This document shows, one piece after another, positions 9,757 through 18,937 of a DNA stretch of 64,000 bases. Positions within the stretch are counted from its first letter, which is position 1, and every line of letters begins with the position of its first letter. Origin of the DNA: Pseudomonas fluorescens (GTDB taxonomy: Bacteria > Pseudomonadota > Gammaproteobacteria > Pseudomonadales > Pseudomonadaceae); assembly GCF_902497995.1 (NCBI RefSeq), contig NZ_CABVII010000029.1, forward strand, positions 1-64,000, in the 5' to 3' direction. The position numbers and the translations under genes are program-made. Below the pieces are notes generated by a model. The model saw only the letters and a list, made by a program, of their open reading frames with translations. It ran no database searches and was not told the DNA's origin.

Positions 9757-11106
9757 CTCGCTCGTCCTGTGAAGCCGACCACAAGGCTCGCCAAGCCGTA
9801 TTACTTCAGGCGTAACGGGATTTACTACATGCGTCTCAGGGCCACGGGCAGCACCACTGAGTTTGCTTCAGTTTCCCTCAAGACCAGTAACAGGCGGGAT
9901 GCATTGGACGCTTCAGAACATCTTTTGGGGTTCGTTAGGGCGTTCCATTTGGATAATGCTGATGCTTCGTGGAGCAAGCTGAAAGAACATTTCCGTGTTG
10001 TATCGGTGGAGCTGTTTGAGGCTCGACGTGATGCCAGCGTTATGCAGGTGTGGGGCGGATTGCATGATGGCCACTCAGGCTTGGTGGGCGGCTCTTTGCG
10101 ACCAATGAAGCCAGTAGCGGACGTCCCAGTATCGATATCTGTATTGGCCCCAGCGATGACCTTTGAGATTCTCTCGGGCCTCTACTTGGCTGACCGTGGA
10201 CAGGACCAGAAGGCGTCGACCCTGAAGGAAACCAAGATTTGCCACGGGACAATCTCTGCGGCTCTCGGTGGACTGGACATGCGGACTCACTCACGGGCTG
10301 ACCTCGTGGCCCTGCGTGATCGATTTTCAGATGGCCGTATACCTTCAACGGTCAATAAGCTGATCGTGAAGCTGTCAGCAGTCCTCGCGTGGTCAGTTGA
10401 AAATGGTCACATACCCAAGTCATTCGACAAGAAGCTGAAGCTCACCAAGGGGCTTGAGTCGACCCGTAAGGCGTTTACACAGGATCAGGTAGTCAAGCTG
10501 GTGTCTTACTGCAATACGCTTCCTGAAACCTCGTGGAAACGCTGGCTTCTGAGTCTGGGGGCTATCACTGGCGGGCGCCTGAACGAAATATCCCAGTTGA
10601 CCACGAGTGACGTCTTGACCCTGGAGGCGGGAATCGTTGCGATCCACATCAATGAGGCGGGGGAGGGAAAGTCAATCAAGAACAAGCGAAGTGAACGATT
10701 GGTGCCGTTGACTGATTGTGCCTACGGGTTCGACCTCGCTGCCTTCTTACGATACGTCGAGGCGTGCAAACTTAGTAAGTCGGAGGCGTTGGCGCAGATT
10801 GGCTACAAGACAGCGGGCGATTGGGCAAACCGACAAGCGATCCCTGCGGCCCTTGGTGACTCCTACGGTCCCGGTCTAGTGTTCCATTCGCTCCGACATT
10901 CACTGGCGTCCCTCATGCAAATCAAGGGTATCCCTACCGTCCACGCCCAAGCCGTCATGGGGCACGCATCGGGAACCGTAACCTATGATACCTACGGTTC
11001 TGGTGTGCCTGCTGAGGTCATCGCGGAAATGCTGAGCGGGCTGTTCTCGAACCAGACTGCGTCAAGGCCACCTAACGCCGAGGTACTACTACTCAACAAC
11101 GTGTGA
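9709..11106 (+). CDS. Tyrosine recombinase (phage-type integrase)
   Basis: A 465-residue integrase. The catalytic residues can be followed: R290 (GGRLNE), H393 and R396 (HSLRH), H419 (MGHAS) and the nucleophile, probably Y429 (TYDTYG). The N-terminal part (YYFRRNGIYYMRLR) is the arm-binding/DUF6538-like region common in Pseudomonas island integrases. AGGGG lies about nine bases before the ATG. Its position right beside the left repeat makes it the likely enzyme for insertion and excision at the LysR site. The first 20 codons contain two of the GTTACAAAY repeats, so integrase binding could repress its own gene. Confidence 0.93.
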   Translation: MSILEVRSAVTNTVTNLARPVKPTTRLAKPYYFRRNGIYYMRLRATGSTTEFASVSLKTSNRRDALDASEHLLGFVRAFHLDNADASWSKLKEHFRVVSVELFEARRDASVMQVWGGLHDGHSGLVGGSLRPMKPVADVPVSISVLAPAMTFEILSGLYLADRGQDQKASTLKETKICHGTISAALGGLDMRTHSRADLVALRDRFSDGRIPSTVNKLIVKLSAVLAWSVENGHIPKSFDKKLKLTKGLESTRKAFTQDQVVKLVSYCNTLPETSWKRWLLSLGAITGGRLNEISQLTTSDVLTLEAGIVAIHINEAGEGKSIKNKRSERLVPLTDCAYGFDLAAFLRYVEACKLSKSEALAQIGYKTAGDWANRQAIPAALGDSYGPGLVFHSLRHSLASLMQIKGIPTVHAQAVMGHASGTVTYDTYGSGVPAEVIAEMLSGLFSNQTASRPPNAEVLLLNNV

Positions 11107-11186
11107 CGAGACGCTGACCCGTCACCAACAAAGCACCCGCAGACGGAAACTACCCGTCAACGCCGTGATACGACCGGCAATGAGCC

Positions 11187-11489
11187 GTGGCTGGCAGCGT
11201 CATCCAGAATCTATATAAAGGAAGGGCAGGGGGCGGTGATTGGCGGGAGTCAGCACCGTCGAAGTGGTTCGGTCGATACAAGACGAAGCTGGGCGTCACC
11301 GACCCGAGAAAGGCATTTCACAGTTTTCGGCACACGCTCATCGACGATCTGCGGGATGCGGGGGTACAGGATTCACTTATCAAGCGGATAGCCGGACACG
11401 AAGACGCGGCGGTGACGTTCAGCTACGGTAGCCGCAGCCCGTTGAAGGCCATGGCAGAGGCCATCCAATCCATCAAGTTGTACCGATAG
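11187..11489 (+). pseudogene. C-terminal remnant of a second tyrosine recombinase
   Basis: About 90 residues keep the end of an integrase catalytic domain: HSFRH (His-x-x-Arg), IAGHED and a terminal SYG tyrosine, followed by a C-terminal tail. The N-terminal arm- and core-binding domains and the first catalytic arginine are missing. It is not a copy of the upstream integrase: the flanking residues (KTKLGVTDPRKAFHSFRH) belong to a different branch. Either an older element was decapitated here or this is a scar of an earlier insertion. The small open frame from 11187 may still be translated, but no catalytic core is complete. Confidence 0.75.
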
Positions 11490-11567
11490 GATCGTCTCAC
11501 CGCGAGCCCCGTCGAAACTGTACAAAAAACGACCACTTTACATTTCTGAAAATCGCCTAAGAAATGT

Positions 11568-11596
11568 TTGACGTTTCTCCTAGATCTGTTTATAGT
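11568..11596 (+). promoter_or_regulatory. Sigma-70-type promoter of the serine recombinase
   Basis: TTGACG (11568-11573) and TATAGT (11591-11596) are separated by exactly 17 bases. They lie 54 bases upstream of the recombinase start. A GGAGG ribosome binding site follows at about 11636. Confidence 0.7.
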
Positions 11597-11649
11597 CCAC
11601 CTCATCAACAACGCAGCAGTCGTAAGCGACTTGGACGGAGGCAGGAAAA

Positions 11650-12357
11650 ATGAAGATAGTCAGTTATATACGTGTGTCCGGGTCTCCTTACGACGAAAGC
11701 GCACTGAGTCTCGATACCCAACGCGAGTATATAGCCCGAGCTGCTGAGCAGAATGGCTGGGATATTGTGAGCGAGTTTGTAGACGTGGCAGCTAGTAAGG
11801 TAGCTATTGGAAAACGTCTAGAAGGCGCTAAGGCATTGGTCATGTGTAAGCGATTGGGTGCACCATTGGTAGTGGCCAAGCTCGACAGGCTTTCTCGGTC
11901 AGCTCACCACATAGCCCAGTTGATGAAAGAGTTGGAGTTCAAGGTGGCAACTATGTCACACGCCACTGCTTATGAGCTACATCTTTACGCAACACTAGTA
12001 GAGCACGAACGCAAGTTCATATATAAAGGCTTAAGAGATGCCCAACCCCTTCCTCAACAAATTGTTGGTCTAGAGCTGCACCCTTCGTTTTTGGAAGAGC
12101 ATCCACATTATGCTACGTTTCGGATTGGCCGAACATCCGAGAATAGACAGCTAGCAGCGGTCGCAGTCTCCAATCGGGTTAAAGTGTTTCACTCTGAAGT
12201 GCGGCCTCACATACAAGCCTGCCTTGACACAGGTTTGACAACATTGAGTGATGTCGCAAACTGTCTTAATGGCAAAGGGATCAAAACTTCTCGCGGGGGC
12301 TTGTGGTCATCTACTCAAGTTAAGCGAGTAATGGAAGCACTAAATTTAAAATTATAA
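11650..12357 (+). CDS. Serine recombinase, short form
   Basis: A 235-residue serine recombinase. The catalytic serine is S10 in SYIRVSG, and the LDRLSR motif follows near residue 79. The EHERKFIYKGL segment matches the helix-E region. A C-terminal part with LNGKGIKTSRGGLWSSTQV resembles the recombinase DNA-binding domain of resolvase/invertase-like proteins. These enzymes cut and rejoin DNA through a 5' phosphoserine. GGAGGCAGG precedes the ATG. A good promoter and its place next to the integrase suggest a role in inversion or in movement of part of the island. No target site pair was found. Confidence 0.85.
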   Translation: MKIVSYIRVSGSPYDESALSLDTQREYIARAAEQNGWDIVSEFVDVAASKVAIGKRLEGAKALVMCKRLGAPLVVAKLDRLSRSAHHIAQLMKELEFKVATMSHATAYELHLYATLVEHERKFIYKGLRDAQPLPQQIVGLELHPSFLEEHPHYATFRIGRTSENRQLAAVAVSNRVKVFHSEVRPHIQACLDTGLTTLSDVANCLNGKGIKTSRGGLWSSTQVKRVMEALNLKL

Positions 12358-12888
12358 TTCCTACTCCACTTACAGCAACACAGCAACTCATCAGATTTAT
12401 CGCACACCGTATTACCACAGCTCTCTGCCGAACCCGAAAATACAGGGAACTGCACAGGGTTTTCGTCGTAGCCGGGATTCCGCAATTTCAAGCTTCGCCC
12501 TAACTTAAATTACGCGAGTAAACAACATGCCATGATTGCAAGATAAGACTGTGCCCGTGATACACCTCAACCAACGATGGAGAGCAACAACATGACTTAA
12601 GAGAATCGCCTCCGCGAATATGGCTGAGCATAGAGCCATTAGATCAGTTCGATTCCCACTCTCTACTAATACGACGGAATTTAAGTTTTTGTGATGGCAC
12701 CTCTTTGCCTATAAAAACCTTGTGCAACCGACAAGAGAATATACTTATGACTTAGCATTCACACGAAAAGGTACTCACCTCGCCAGTACTAGAATTGCGC
12801 GAGGAAACCGTAAACATTACCGCCCATTATTATCGCTAGAGTTCTATCGACGGGCACTTGCACCCTAATTTTAAGAAGTTAATAATAT
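12358..12888. other. Intergenic region, no gene seen
   Basis: 531 bases rich in A and T without a convincing coding frame. It contains a sequence resembling a tRNA T-loop near 12645-12655 that does not fold as a tRNA (see rejected items). It may hold the promoter of the KilAC gene. Confidence 0.5.
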
Positions 12889-13443
12889 ATGAAAATGCAA
12901 AAAACATACTCCAGCACTGCACACACCAAAACTGATAGCGGCATCATCATGGCTAACGGGAGCCCCTTCGCTCGTCACTTGCGGAAGGCATCGGTTAATT
13001 ACAGCGGAGACACTATTCCGAGCAATCTAACTGACGTCTTGAAGCTCGCTAGCATGCTGGAAAAGGAACGGCTCAAACTGGAACACGAAGCTGGAGTACT
13101 GAAGCAGCAATTTAAAGAAAACGCCGAAAAGGTAGCCTTCTACGACGAAGTGGCTGCAACCGGACATCTGTTCGATATTGATGAAGCGGCAAAGATCATG
13201 GGCACGGGGCGGACTCGGTTACTTAAATACCTTCGAAAACATCGAGTGCTAATGAGCAGCACCCACCGGTTTAACCGCCCTTACCAGAAGCATCTCGATG
13301 CCGGTCAATTCGAGGTAAAGTATCTGCAATACATGAATCGTAACACCGGCGAGCTGAAGCTAAAGTCGATGCCTTTTCTCACTGGCAAAGGATTAATCTG
13401 GCTTCAGCAGTTCATCGCCAAGCATGGTCGAACAGGACTGTAA
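12889..13443 (+). CDS. Phage-antirepressor KilAC-domain protein
   Basis: 184 residues. The C-terminal half (about 75-184, from KVAFYDEVAATG through IMGTGRTRLLKYLRKHRVL to GLIWLQQFIAKHG) matches the KilAC domain, a DNA-binding module of phage antirepressors. The N-terminal half has a coiled-coil-like segment (MLEKERLKLEHEAGVLKQQF) but no KilA-N or BRO domain. Such proteins usually relieve repression by binding a repressor or operator. A weak ribosome site (AAGAAG) precedes the ATG, and 12901-ish downstream ATGs are possible alternatives. It is the first of two KilAC proteins in the island. Confidence 0.8.
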   Translation: MKMQKTYSSTAHTKTDSGIIMANGSPFARHLRKASVNYSGDTIPSNLTDVLKLASMLEKERLKLEHEAGVLKQQFKENAEKVAFYDEVAATGHLFDIDEAAKIMGTGRTRLLKYLRKHRVLMSSTHRFNRPYQKHLDAGQFEVKYLQYMNRNTGELKLKSMPFLTGKGLIWLQQFIAKHGRTGL

Positions 13444-13756
13444 CAACTTCGCCTGCTGATAGATGGCCAGTGAGTTCCGGCTCAGGCCGCACTTCAACTG
13501 ATAGCGTTAGTAACATGGACGTAAGCAGCCCGTGACGACCTTATGCACCGATCTGGACGAAGTACACCTTGAAGGTGGCTGGTGACTTCATGCCGGCCAT
13601 TCTCTAGCGCTTGAAGTGGCTACATCTTTAGCAAGAAACAAGCTCGTTAGTTCTCACGCTCGCGAGTGAAATGAAAAAACATAAGTCCAGTCAACGCGCT
13701 ACATATGTGGCGGCTGGAAAATACTACCTAAAATTCGAAATCGTACGAGATAACCA
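13444..13756. other. Intergenic region, no gene seen
   Basis: 313 bases between the KilAC gene and the ClpP-like gene. No long reading frame and no clear hairpin followed by a T-run was found. A TTCTCACGCTCGCGAGTGAAA dyad near 13650 could be an operator. Confidence 0.4.
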
Positions 13757-14398
13757 ATGAAATACTACGCCAGCAACAACGTTATTGAGCTTGAGAGCAA
13801 CCACTACCCAATGAACATAATTACCAAGACGCGAAGTTCGACGCAATATGCAATACCAATTACCGGCCCTATTGGCGAGATTTACGAGTATGCCGAATTA
13901 GTTCGTGTATTGGTATGCGCAACGGAAGAGGATGAGGTTTATATCCGGCTATCATCCCCTGGCGGAAGCTTGGAAACTTGCGACTACTTATGCCGACGCA
14001 TGGATGAGTGCGAGGCGAAGATTACCGTCGAGATCGGATTTGCCTGTGCTTCTGCTGCCTCGGCTATAGCTCTCCAAGCCGATGAATGGGTGATATATAG
14101 CAGTAGCACGATGATGATTCACTCTTGCTCTTATTCTCCAGGGCACGGAAAAGAGTCGGATATTCGGGGAGTAGCAAGTTTCGTTGAGCGAGTGAACTAT
14201 GAATGGGTAGATCGAACTTACCAAGGTTTTCTGGTCGAGGAAGAGTTTGTTGACGTTCTAGATAATGGCAAGGATCTGTACTTCTTTGCAGACGACCTCC
14301 GTGAACGTATGCCGCTATACAAGGCGTACCGCAAAGAACGCAAAGCAAGAGAAGTAGAAGCAATACTGCAGTATTGGAAAAGCCAACACGCAGCCTAA
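13757..14398 (+). CDS. ClpP/SppA-fold (S14-like) protease
   Basis: 213 residues with the ClpP fold signature. The oxyanion strand is RLSSPGGSLETCDYL (about 65-79), the nucleophile region is GFACASAASAIAL with S99, and the catalytic histidine is H122 in MMIHS. This spacing resembles phage S14 proteases more than housekeeping ClpP. Phage relatives mature capsids, but no capsid gene is present here, so the substrate is unknown. One possibility is cleavage of one of the adjacent KilA/KilAC or repressor proteins to trigger island genes, which is inference only. The ATG at 13757 lacks a strong ribosome site, and Met19 is an alternative. Confidence 0.8.
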   Translation: MKYYASNNVIELESNHYPMNIITKTRSSTQYAIPITGPIGEIYEYAELVRVLVCATEEDEVYIRLSSPGGSLETCDYLCRRMDECEAKITVEIGFACASAASAIALQADEWVIYSSSTMMIHSCSYSPGHGKESDIRGVASFVERVNYEWVDRTYQGFLVEEEFVDVLDNGKDLYFFADDLRERMPLYKAYRKERKAREVEAILQYWKSQHAA

Positions 14399-14455
14399 AG
14401 TAACAGCGTTGACATTCGTTGACGCTCTATTCGCCCAGGAGGGCATTAGTAAAAA

Positions 14456-15262
14456 ATGAGTAACATTGTACATTTGACTGACTACCAGAACAAAGAAGTC
14501 CTAATTGGTGATATCACCATAGGGCAGGACGATGAAGGACGCTATTGCCTGAACGATGTCCACAAGGCGAGCGGTGAGGATCAGAAGCACCGGCCCAAGT
14601 ACTGGCTAGAAAATGGTCAAACACAAGCCCTGATTTCTGAGGCTGAAAAGGGCGGAATTCCGCCTGTTAGCGTGATGCTTGGACGACACGGCGGAAGCTA
14701 CGCTGTGAAGGAGCTGATCTACGCCTATGCGATGTGGATCAGTCCCGAGTACCACCTGAAGGTGATCCGTGCTTACGACCGGTTGGTTACTGACGGTGTG
14801 GCTGTCCACGAGAACGCTGCCCAAGATGTTCTGGACAACCCTCAGAAGTACATTCAAACGTTAAAGTGGCAGGCTCAGGCCCTGGTGGATGAGAATGCTT
14901 ATTTGAAAGAGCAACTACGAGCAGTCGCACCGAAAGTTAAGTTGTTCGATAAGTTTATCGATTCCACGGGTGTAACGACGTTTCAACAGTTTTGTACCAG
15001 TCTGAACCTGCATCAGCGGAAGATTAAGCTTTGGCTACGTGATATCGGCTGGCTGCGAGCTGACCAGTTCGAAGTTAATCCGCTTCCAACTGCGAAGGCT
15101 GTTGACCACGGTTACTGTGTCGTGAAGAGCGTTGTAACGGAATACGGTCACAGGAAGCAGCAAATCAAGTTCACTGCGAAGGCTGAAGCTTATGTTGAGC
15201 TGAAGGCTCCAGACTCTGTGCGAAAGCCTATCGTTGAGAGCAAAGAAAAAATGGCTGCATAG
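14456..15262 (+). CDS. KilA-N/KilAC domain antirepressor
   Basis: 268 residues. An N-terminal KilA-N domain (about 15-110: DDEGRYCLNDVHKASG, YWLENGQTQALI, GGSYAVKELIYAYAMWIS) is followed by a KilAC domain (about 130-255: WQAQALVDENAYLKEQL, FDKFIDSTGVTTFQQFC, KIKLWLRDIGWL). This is the classic architecture of large-phage and P1 KilA-like antirepressors, which bind DNA and switch lysogenic control. GGAGG lies 16 bases ahead of the ATG. It follows the ClpP-like gene by 57 bases on the same strand, so they may be co-transcribed. Confidence 0.9.
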   Translation: MSNIVHLTDYQNKEVLIGDITIGQDDEGRYCLNDVHKASGEDQKHRPKYWLENGQTQALISEAEKGGIPPVSVMLGRHGGSYAVKELIYAYAMWISPEYHLKVIRAYDRLVTDGVAVHENAAQDVLDNPQKYIQTLKWQAQALVDENAYLKEQLRAVAPKVKLFDKFIDSTGVTTFQQFCTSLNLHQRKIKLWLRDIGWLRADQFEVNPLPTAKAVDHGYCVVKSVVTEYGHRKQQIKFTAKAEAYVELKAPDSVRKPIVESKEKMAA

Positions 15263-15510
15263 CACCTACTTAACGCGATACAGTTGAATACAAACCGGGG
15301 TACTAGCTTGCTCCGGGGAGTAAAGGCCTGGAACTGTATAAAAAGAAGTAGGCAGAACTCGAAGCACTTCTTATACAAACTGATGCCCTTTGGTTTCACT
15401 GAGCAGAGCGAATTTCGTGCTGTCTACAATAAGGGTCACGCGTTCCCAACCGACAATAGCCGGAACACACCGAGGGTTTTCCTATGAAATGAACTACCAG
15501 GAAGAACATT

Positions 15511-16386
15511 ATGAACATGAGCACTACTATATACGCAAGTAACGAATGCCCAATCCAGCAACTTCGCATGAAGGTGGCATCAGCACGCACTACGGCCATC
15601 GGGGACATTATCTACGATAAGTTCACCAAAGAATATTATGGCACCTATATCAGGACGCCATATTTACAAGAGCCAGCCCCGGAAAATTCTGGAGAGGCTT
15701 GCCGCGTTAAGGGCAACTGGTACATTGCCGAGGATGGCAGTCCCCTGCCCCCGGAATGCAAACAAACCCCATCTGAATATCTTGCTCCGGTTGTTGAACT
15801 GATCCCGACGCAACCTATTGAACAGGCCGAGCAAAAGTCCAAGGCTGGGAAAAAACCTCAAGTCATTAACAACCCGCTGGCCGCTGCATTGAGTACACTC
15901 AGGCTGGAAGGCAGACCCATGCCATGGCTGGACGACATTGCTTTCGGGGCTATCTATACCGGACCAGGTTTGATAAATGGCAAACACAGTGTTTCCCTTG
16001 CTGATGTGAAGAAGGTGCTGCACCTTCCGGTGTTAGCAGTAGCAACAGCAGCGGAATGCCTTTGCAACCATGACATGCAGCCGATGAGCACGCGTCAGCT
16101 ACAGAGAGTGGTAGAAGCCGCGAGAACCGCACTGCGTGGCATTGCACTGCACCTTGAACGCCACCCAGACATTCTACGATCCGTTGATGTGGATATTGAC
16201 TTCGACAAGCTCTGGGCAATCAACGACGAACAGACTAAGCCAGTTGCCATCGCACAGCACCCTAAGAAGCAGCAGGCGCTGGAGATGATAAGGGCGGGAG
16301 TTCCAACCAAGACCACCGCAAGGGAACTAGGCATATCCAAGAATACGGTCAAGAATTGGGGCCACGAGGCACGGCAGCAGGGGTAG
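15511..16386 (+). CDS. HTH protein of unknown function
   Basis: 291 residues. I do not recognise the N-terminal 260 residues. The C-terminal 30 (ALEMIRAGVPTKTTARELGISKNTVKNW) form a clear helix-turn-helix of the resolvase/transposase type. The protein lies immediately upstream of the palindrome array at 16.5 kb, so it is a candidate to bind those repeats. A proline-rich middle (about 70-110) separates two halves. The ribosome site is AGGAAG before the ATG at 15511, and the ATG at 15517 would also serve. Confidence 0.7.
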   Translation: MNMSTTIYASNECPIQQLRMKVASARTTAIGDIIYDKFTKEYYGTYIRTPYLQEPAPENSGEACRVKGNWYIAEDGSPLPPECKQTPSEYLAPVVELIPTQPIEQAEQKSKAGKKPQVINNPLAAALSTLRLEGRPMPWLDDIAFGAIYTGPGLINGKHSVSLADVKKVLHLPVLAVATAAECLCNHDMQPMSTRQLQRVVEAARTALRGIALHLERHPDILRSVDVDIDFDKLWAINDEQTKPVAIAQHPKKQQALEMIRAGVPTKTTARELGISKNTVKNWGHEARQQG

Positions 16387-16500
16387 TGGCAGGGGGTCAA
16401 TGATCGTTGATTAGCGACAGATATATAGAGAGTGAAACTCGCCATGTCCAGCATGGTGAGTGAACGAATCGCCAAAGCGGAGCTTTCAGATTAACTACCT

Positions 16501-17165
16501 ATATAATATAATCAACTTGTGACGTTACCGTCACGGACAATAACTTGTGCCTGAGGCACGGATTATAACTTTATTGTATAAAGAGGGGCAGAAGGGGCAT
16601 GACCCCGCCCCCTGCTCTTGCCTTAAACGCTAAAGATTTACACTGCTATATATAACTCGTAACGGTACGTTACAGACAATCCTTACAGTAAAGCAGAAGA
16701 TATTGGGAAGCTTCTTGTCTCCTTCCCAACTACAATAACGATACCAAAAGACATAAGATACCAACTTCTTCAAATAGCAATCTCTAAGTAGTGGTGGGGT
16801 TCTGCACCACCCTCTTCTTGTTTTTTCTTTGCTAGACTATAACTTGAACAATAATACTTCGTGACGTGCCGTCACAATATACCTGCATAGTCAAAGCAAA
16901 AATTTTGGGCTTCCTGCCCCTGCTCCCACTAACTATATATTATGCCGTGAGGCAAGATAGCAACGCTATTCAGTAGGGGTGGAGTGGTGCTGCACCACCC
17001 TGCCTTTATAGTGATAATAACCCTGGGATGTAATACTTCGTGACGAAGCGTCACCATATATTCACATAGAGTTAGGATCTACAGTATTAGGGGCTTGTAC
17101 TTCTGCCCCCACTTGCCGGAAGGCAGCCTTACCAATTCCAGGCATCCACCATGCCGTTAGGCATA
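16501..17165. repeat. Array of four palindromic noncoding units
   Basis: Four diverged units of 140-202 bases. Each starts with a short palindrome: GTGACG-4-CGTCAC (16519-16534), GTAACGGTACGTTAC (16659-16673), GTGACGTGCCGTCAC (16861-16875) and GTGACGAAGCGTCAC (17040-17054). Three units also carry a second dyad: GTGCCTGAGGCAC (16547-16559), TGCCGTGAGGCA (16943-16954), TGCCGTTAGGCA (17152-17163). Two have a GTGGTG/CACCAC hairpin (16791-16810, 16984-16998), the first followed by a T-rich run. There is no coding frame across the region. The second palindrome differs at matching positions on both arms (GTAACG/CGTTAC), so the symmetry is preserved. Array of operators, iterons or small structured RNAs; function unknown. 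Confidence 0.75.
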
Positions 17166-17389
17166 AGATAACCACCCGAAGGTTACGGGATGGTAGATGT
17201 TCTTCCTGTGAGGCGGGAGTGTTGCAAGCCCGTCAACATCACCGGAACCAACTCCGCTTCACGCGAGTCGGCGTTCCATTTGAACGTTACCCGACGTATC
17301 TGGAGTTTCCACCAGTAGTGGCTGAGCCGTTGTCACTGGTTGCGTAGGGCCGAGGTAGGCTCACGCTACTTGTCAATAAGGAGTATGAA

Positions 17390-17830
17390 ATGAGAATGAC
17401 GAAAAACAAGGTGCGGGTGCTTGAAGCTCTCGCTTACATCGATACCTGGAACAACGTATTCCCACCCCACACTGCCGCAAGTGTTCAACGGACACTAAAA
17501 GAAGACTTGGAGTACGGCGACTTCGACTTAGCCAACTTGACCCGAACCTTGAAGGCTCTTGTGGTTCAAGGCTTGGCTAAATGCACCGTCGAATCCGTGG
17601 ATGTTTCTGGTGATACTTTTGGTTGTATCGACCGGAGGTACGAGCGGGAGATGACGCAGTATTGGCCAGCTGACCTGGACTTGGCAGCGATGGAAGTGAA
17701 GTATCGAGGTACGCCAGAAGAGCAAGAATTGAACTGGCATAATGCCTTCCAGAGAATGGGTGGTCTGCCCATACTCACAATGGAAGAGTTCCGAGCTTAC
17801 AATGCACGTAAGGCGGCAGCCCTCGGATAA
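17390..17830 (+). CDS. Hypothetical protein, 146 residues
   Basis: I do not recognise this protein. It is soluble, with alternating short helices. The first half (KNKVRVLEALAYIDTW, LTRTLKALVVQGLAKCTVES) could form a winged helix-turn-helix, with a hydrophobic helix followed by a beta wing. GGAG lies seven bases before ATG 17390. It follows the palindrome array by about 230 bases and stands alone on the plus strand. Confidence 0.6.
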   Translation: MRMTKNKVRVLEALAYIDTWNNVFPPHTAASVQRTLKEDLEYGDFDLANLTRTLKALVVQGLAKCTVESVDVSGDTFGCIDRRYEREMTQYWPADLDLAAMEVKYRGTPEEQELNWHNAFQRMGGLPILTMEEFRAYNARKAAALG

Positions 17831-18310
17831 CTAGTCTGGAACTAACTGGGTATCTATTCTCTTACAGGCGTCGGTAACACCCCTATACCACCCTGCACCC
17901 CGCGAAACCCCCGGTTTATGGCGCATTGCCACTACAGGTGCTAAGCCAGCCTCTCTTTTCGTGCAACTTTTCACAGCCCACAGTTCTGTGGAGTCCTCGG
18001 TTGGGTCTCATTTCCAGAAATGACGCCCCCCAACGTGCCACAGCAGCGGCTGAGTAATTCCAGCTTCTGCATTGCAGGGCCTTGGATTTGGTATGCCCAG
18101 TAGTGGACAAACCCCAGCAGCCACACCACGGAGCCCTGACTTTACAGGGCTGGCCTCTGTGTCATTACGGGTACGCATCAGGCACCACAGAAAAGCTGTA
18201 CGAAAAGTAGCCAAAACACCCCGTTAAAGAGGGTAAATATAATAGTTGACACACCCTACGTGCTACACCACTATGTAACACACCCTAATTAATACACAGC
18301 AGGCTCTGCC
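17831..18310. other. Intergenic region with possible resolvase sites
   Basis: 480 bases without a convincing gene. Just before the serine recombinase, ACACACCCTA occurs twice (18249-18258, 18278-18287) with 29 bases between starts, and a related ACACCACTA lies between them. A TTGACA box (18246-18251) overlaps the first copy. Repeats of this kind next to a resolvase gene suggest a res-like crossover and autoregulation site, though dyad symmetry was not evident. Confidence 0.4.
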
Positions 18311-18937
18311 ATGTTCATCCGTGCTTACCTTCGCGCTTCAACTTCCGAGCAGAATGCATCCCGTGCCAAAGAAGCCCTTGTAGCGTTCGCGGCGGAACAG
18401 GGCCACAAGATTGCAGCCTTCTACATAGAGAACGAGAGTGGGACGAAGCTGGAGCGGCCTGAGTTGTTCCGTCTGCTGGAAGACACCCATGAAGGCGACG
18501 TGCTGCTGATCGAAGGCGTTGACCGCCTGTCCCGACTTACCCAGCCAGACTGGGACTTGTTAAAAGCCCGGATTGCAGTCAAGCGGGTAACGGTCGTATC
18601 GCTCGACTTGTCTACCAGTCACGCAGCCTTGAAGCCCACCCAGGGGATGGACGACTTCACCAAAGGAATGATTGCAGCCGTCAATGGTATGTTGCTCGAC
18701 ATGCTAGCCGTGGTGGCCCGTAAGGACTATGAAGACCGTCGCCGCCGTCAGGCTGAGGGGATCGCTAACGGCAAGGTCATTGGCGCGTATAAAGGTCGTC
18801 AGGTGGATACAGCACTTCGCGACCGCATCGCGATACTGCTGAATGACGGCAAGAGCATTCGCGGAGTAGCCCACATGCTGGAGTGCAGCACGACTACAGT
18901 TCAAAGGGTTAAGGCTGCCCTTAGTTCAAAACTGTAA
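18311..18937 (+). CDS. Serine recombinase, Tn3-resolvase/invertase family
   Basis: 208 residues, the usual length for resolvases. The catalytic serine is S10 in AYLRASTSEQ. VDRLSR (about 74-79) and the catalytic arginine and the helix-E segment KDYEDRRRRQAEGIANGK are present. A C-terminal helix-turn-helix (RIAILLNDGKSIRGVAHMLECSTTTVQRVKAAL) completes the protein. It probably resolves or inverts DNA between sites near its own promoter. A decayed tail of a related protein lies at 21340-21579, and the DNA after both genes is related, so the two are products of an old duplication or of two related insertions. Confidence 0.9.
   Translation: MFIRAYLRASTSEQNASRAKEALVAFAAEQGHKIAAFYIENESGTKLERPELFRLLEDTHEGDVLLIEGVDRLSRLTQPDWDLLKARIAVKRVTVVSLDLSTSHAALKPTQGMDDFTKGMIAAVNGMLLDMLAVVARKDYEDRRRRQAEGIANGKVIGAYKGRQVDTALRDRIAILLNDGKSIRGVAHMLECSTTTVQRVKAALSSKL

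Noticed and set aside
12575..12670. tRNA-like stretch: GTTCGATTCCCAC near 12645 with a possible 7-bp acceptor (TGGAGAG/CTCTCTA)
   Set aside because: With the T-loop placed correctly the T-stem (ATCAG/CCCAC) does not pair and no D-arm or anticodon arm forms, so it is not a tRNA.
16501..17165. CRISPR array
   Set aside because: Repeats are 15-16 bases, unit length varies from 140 to 202, spacers are related to each other, and no cas gene is present.
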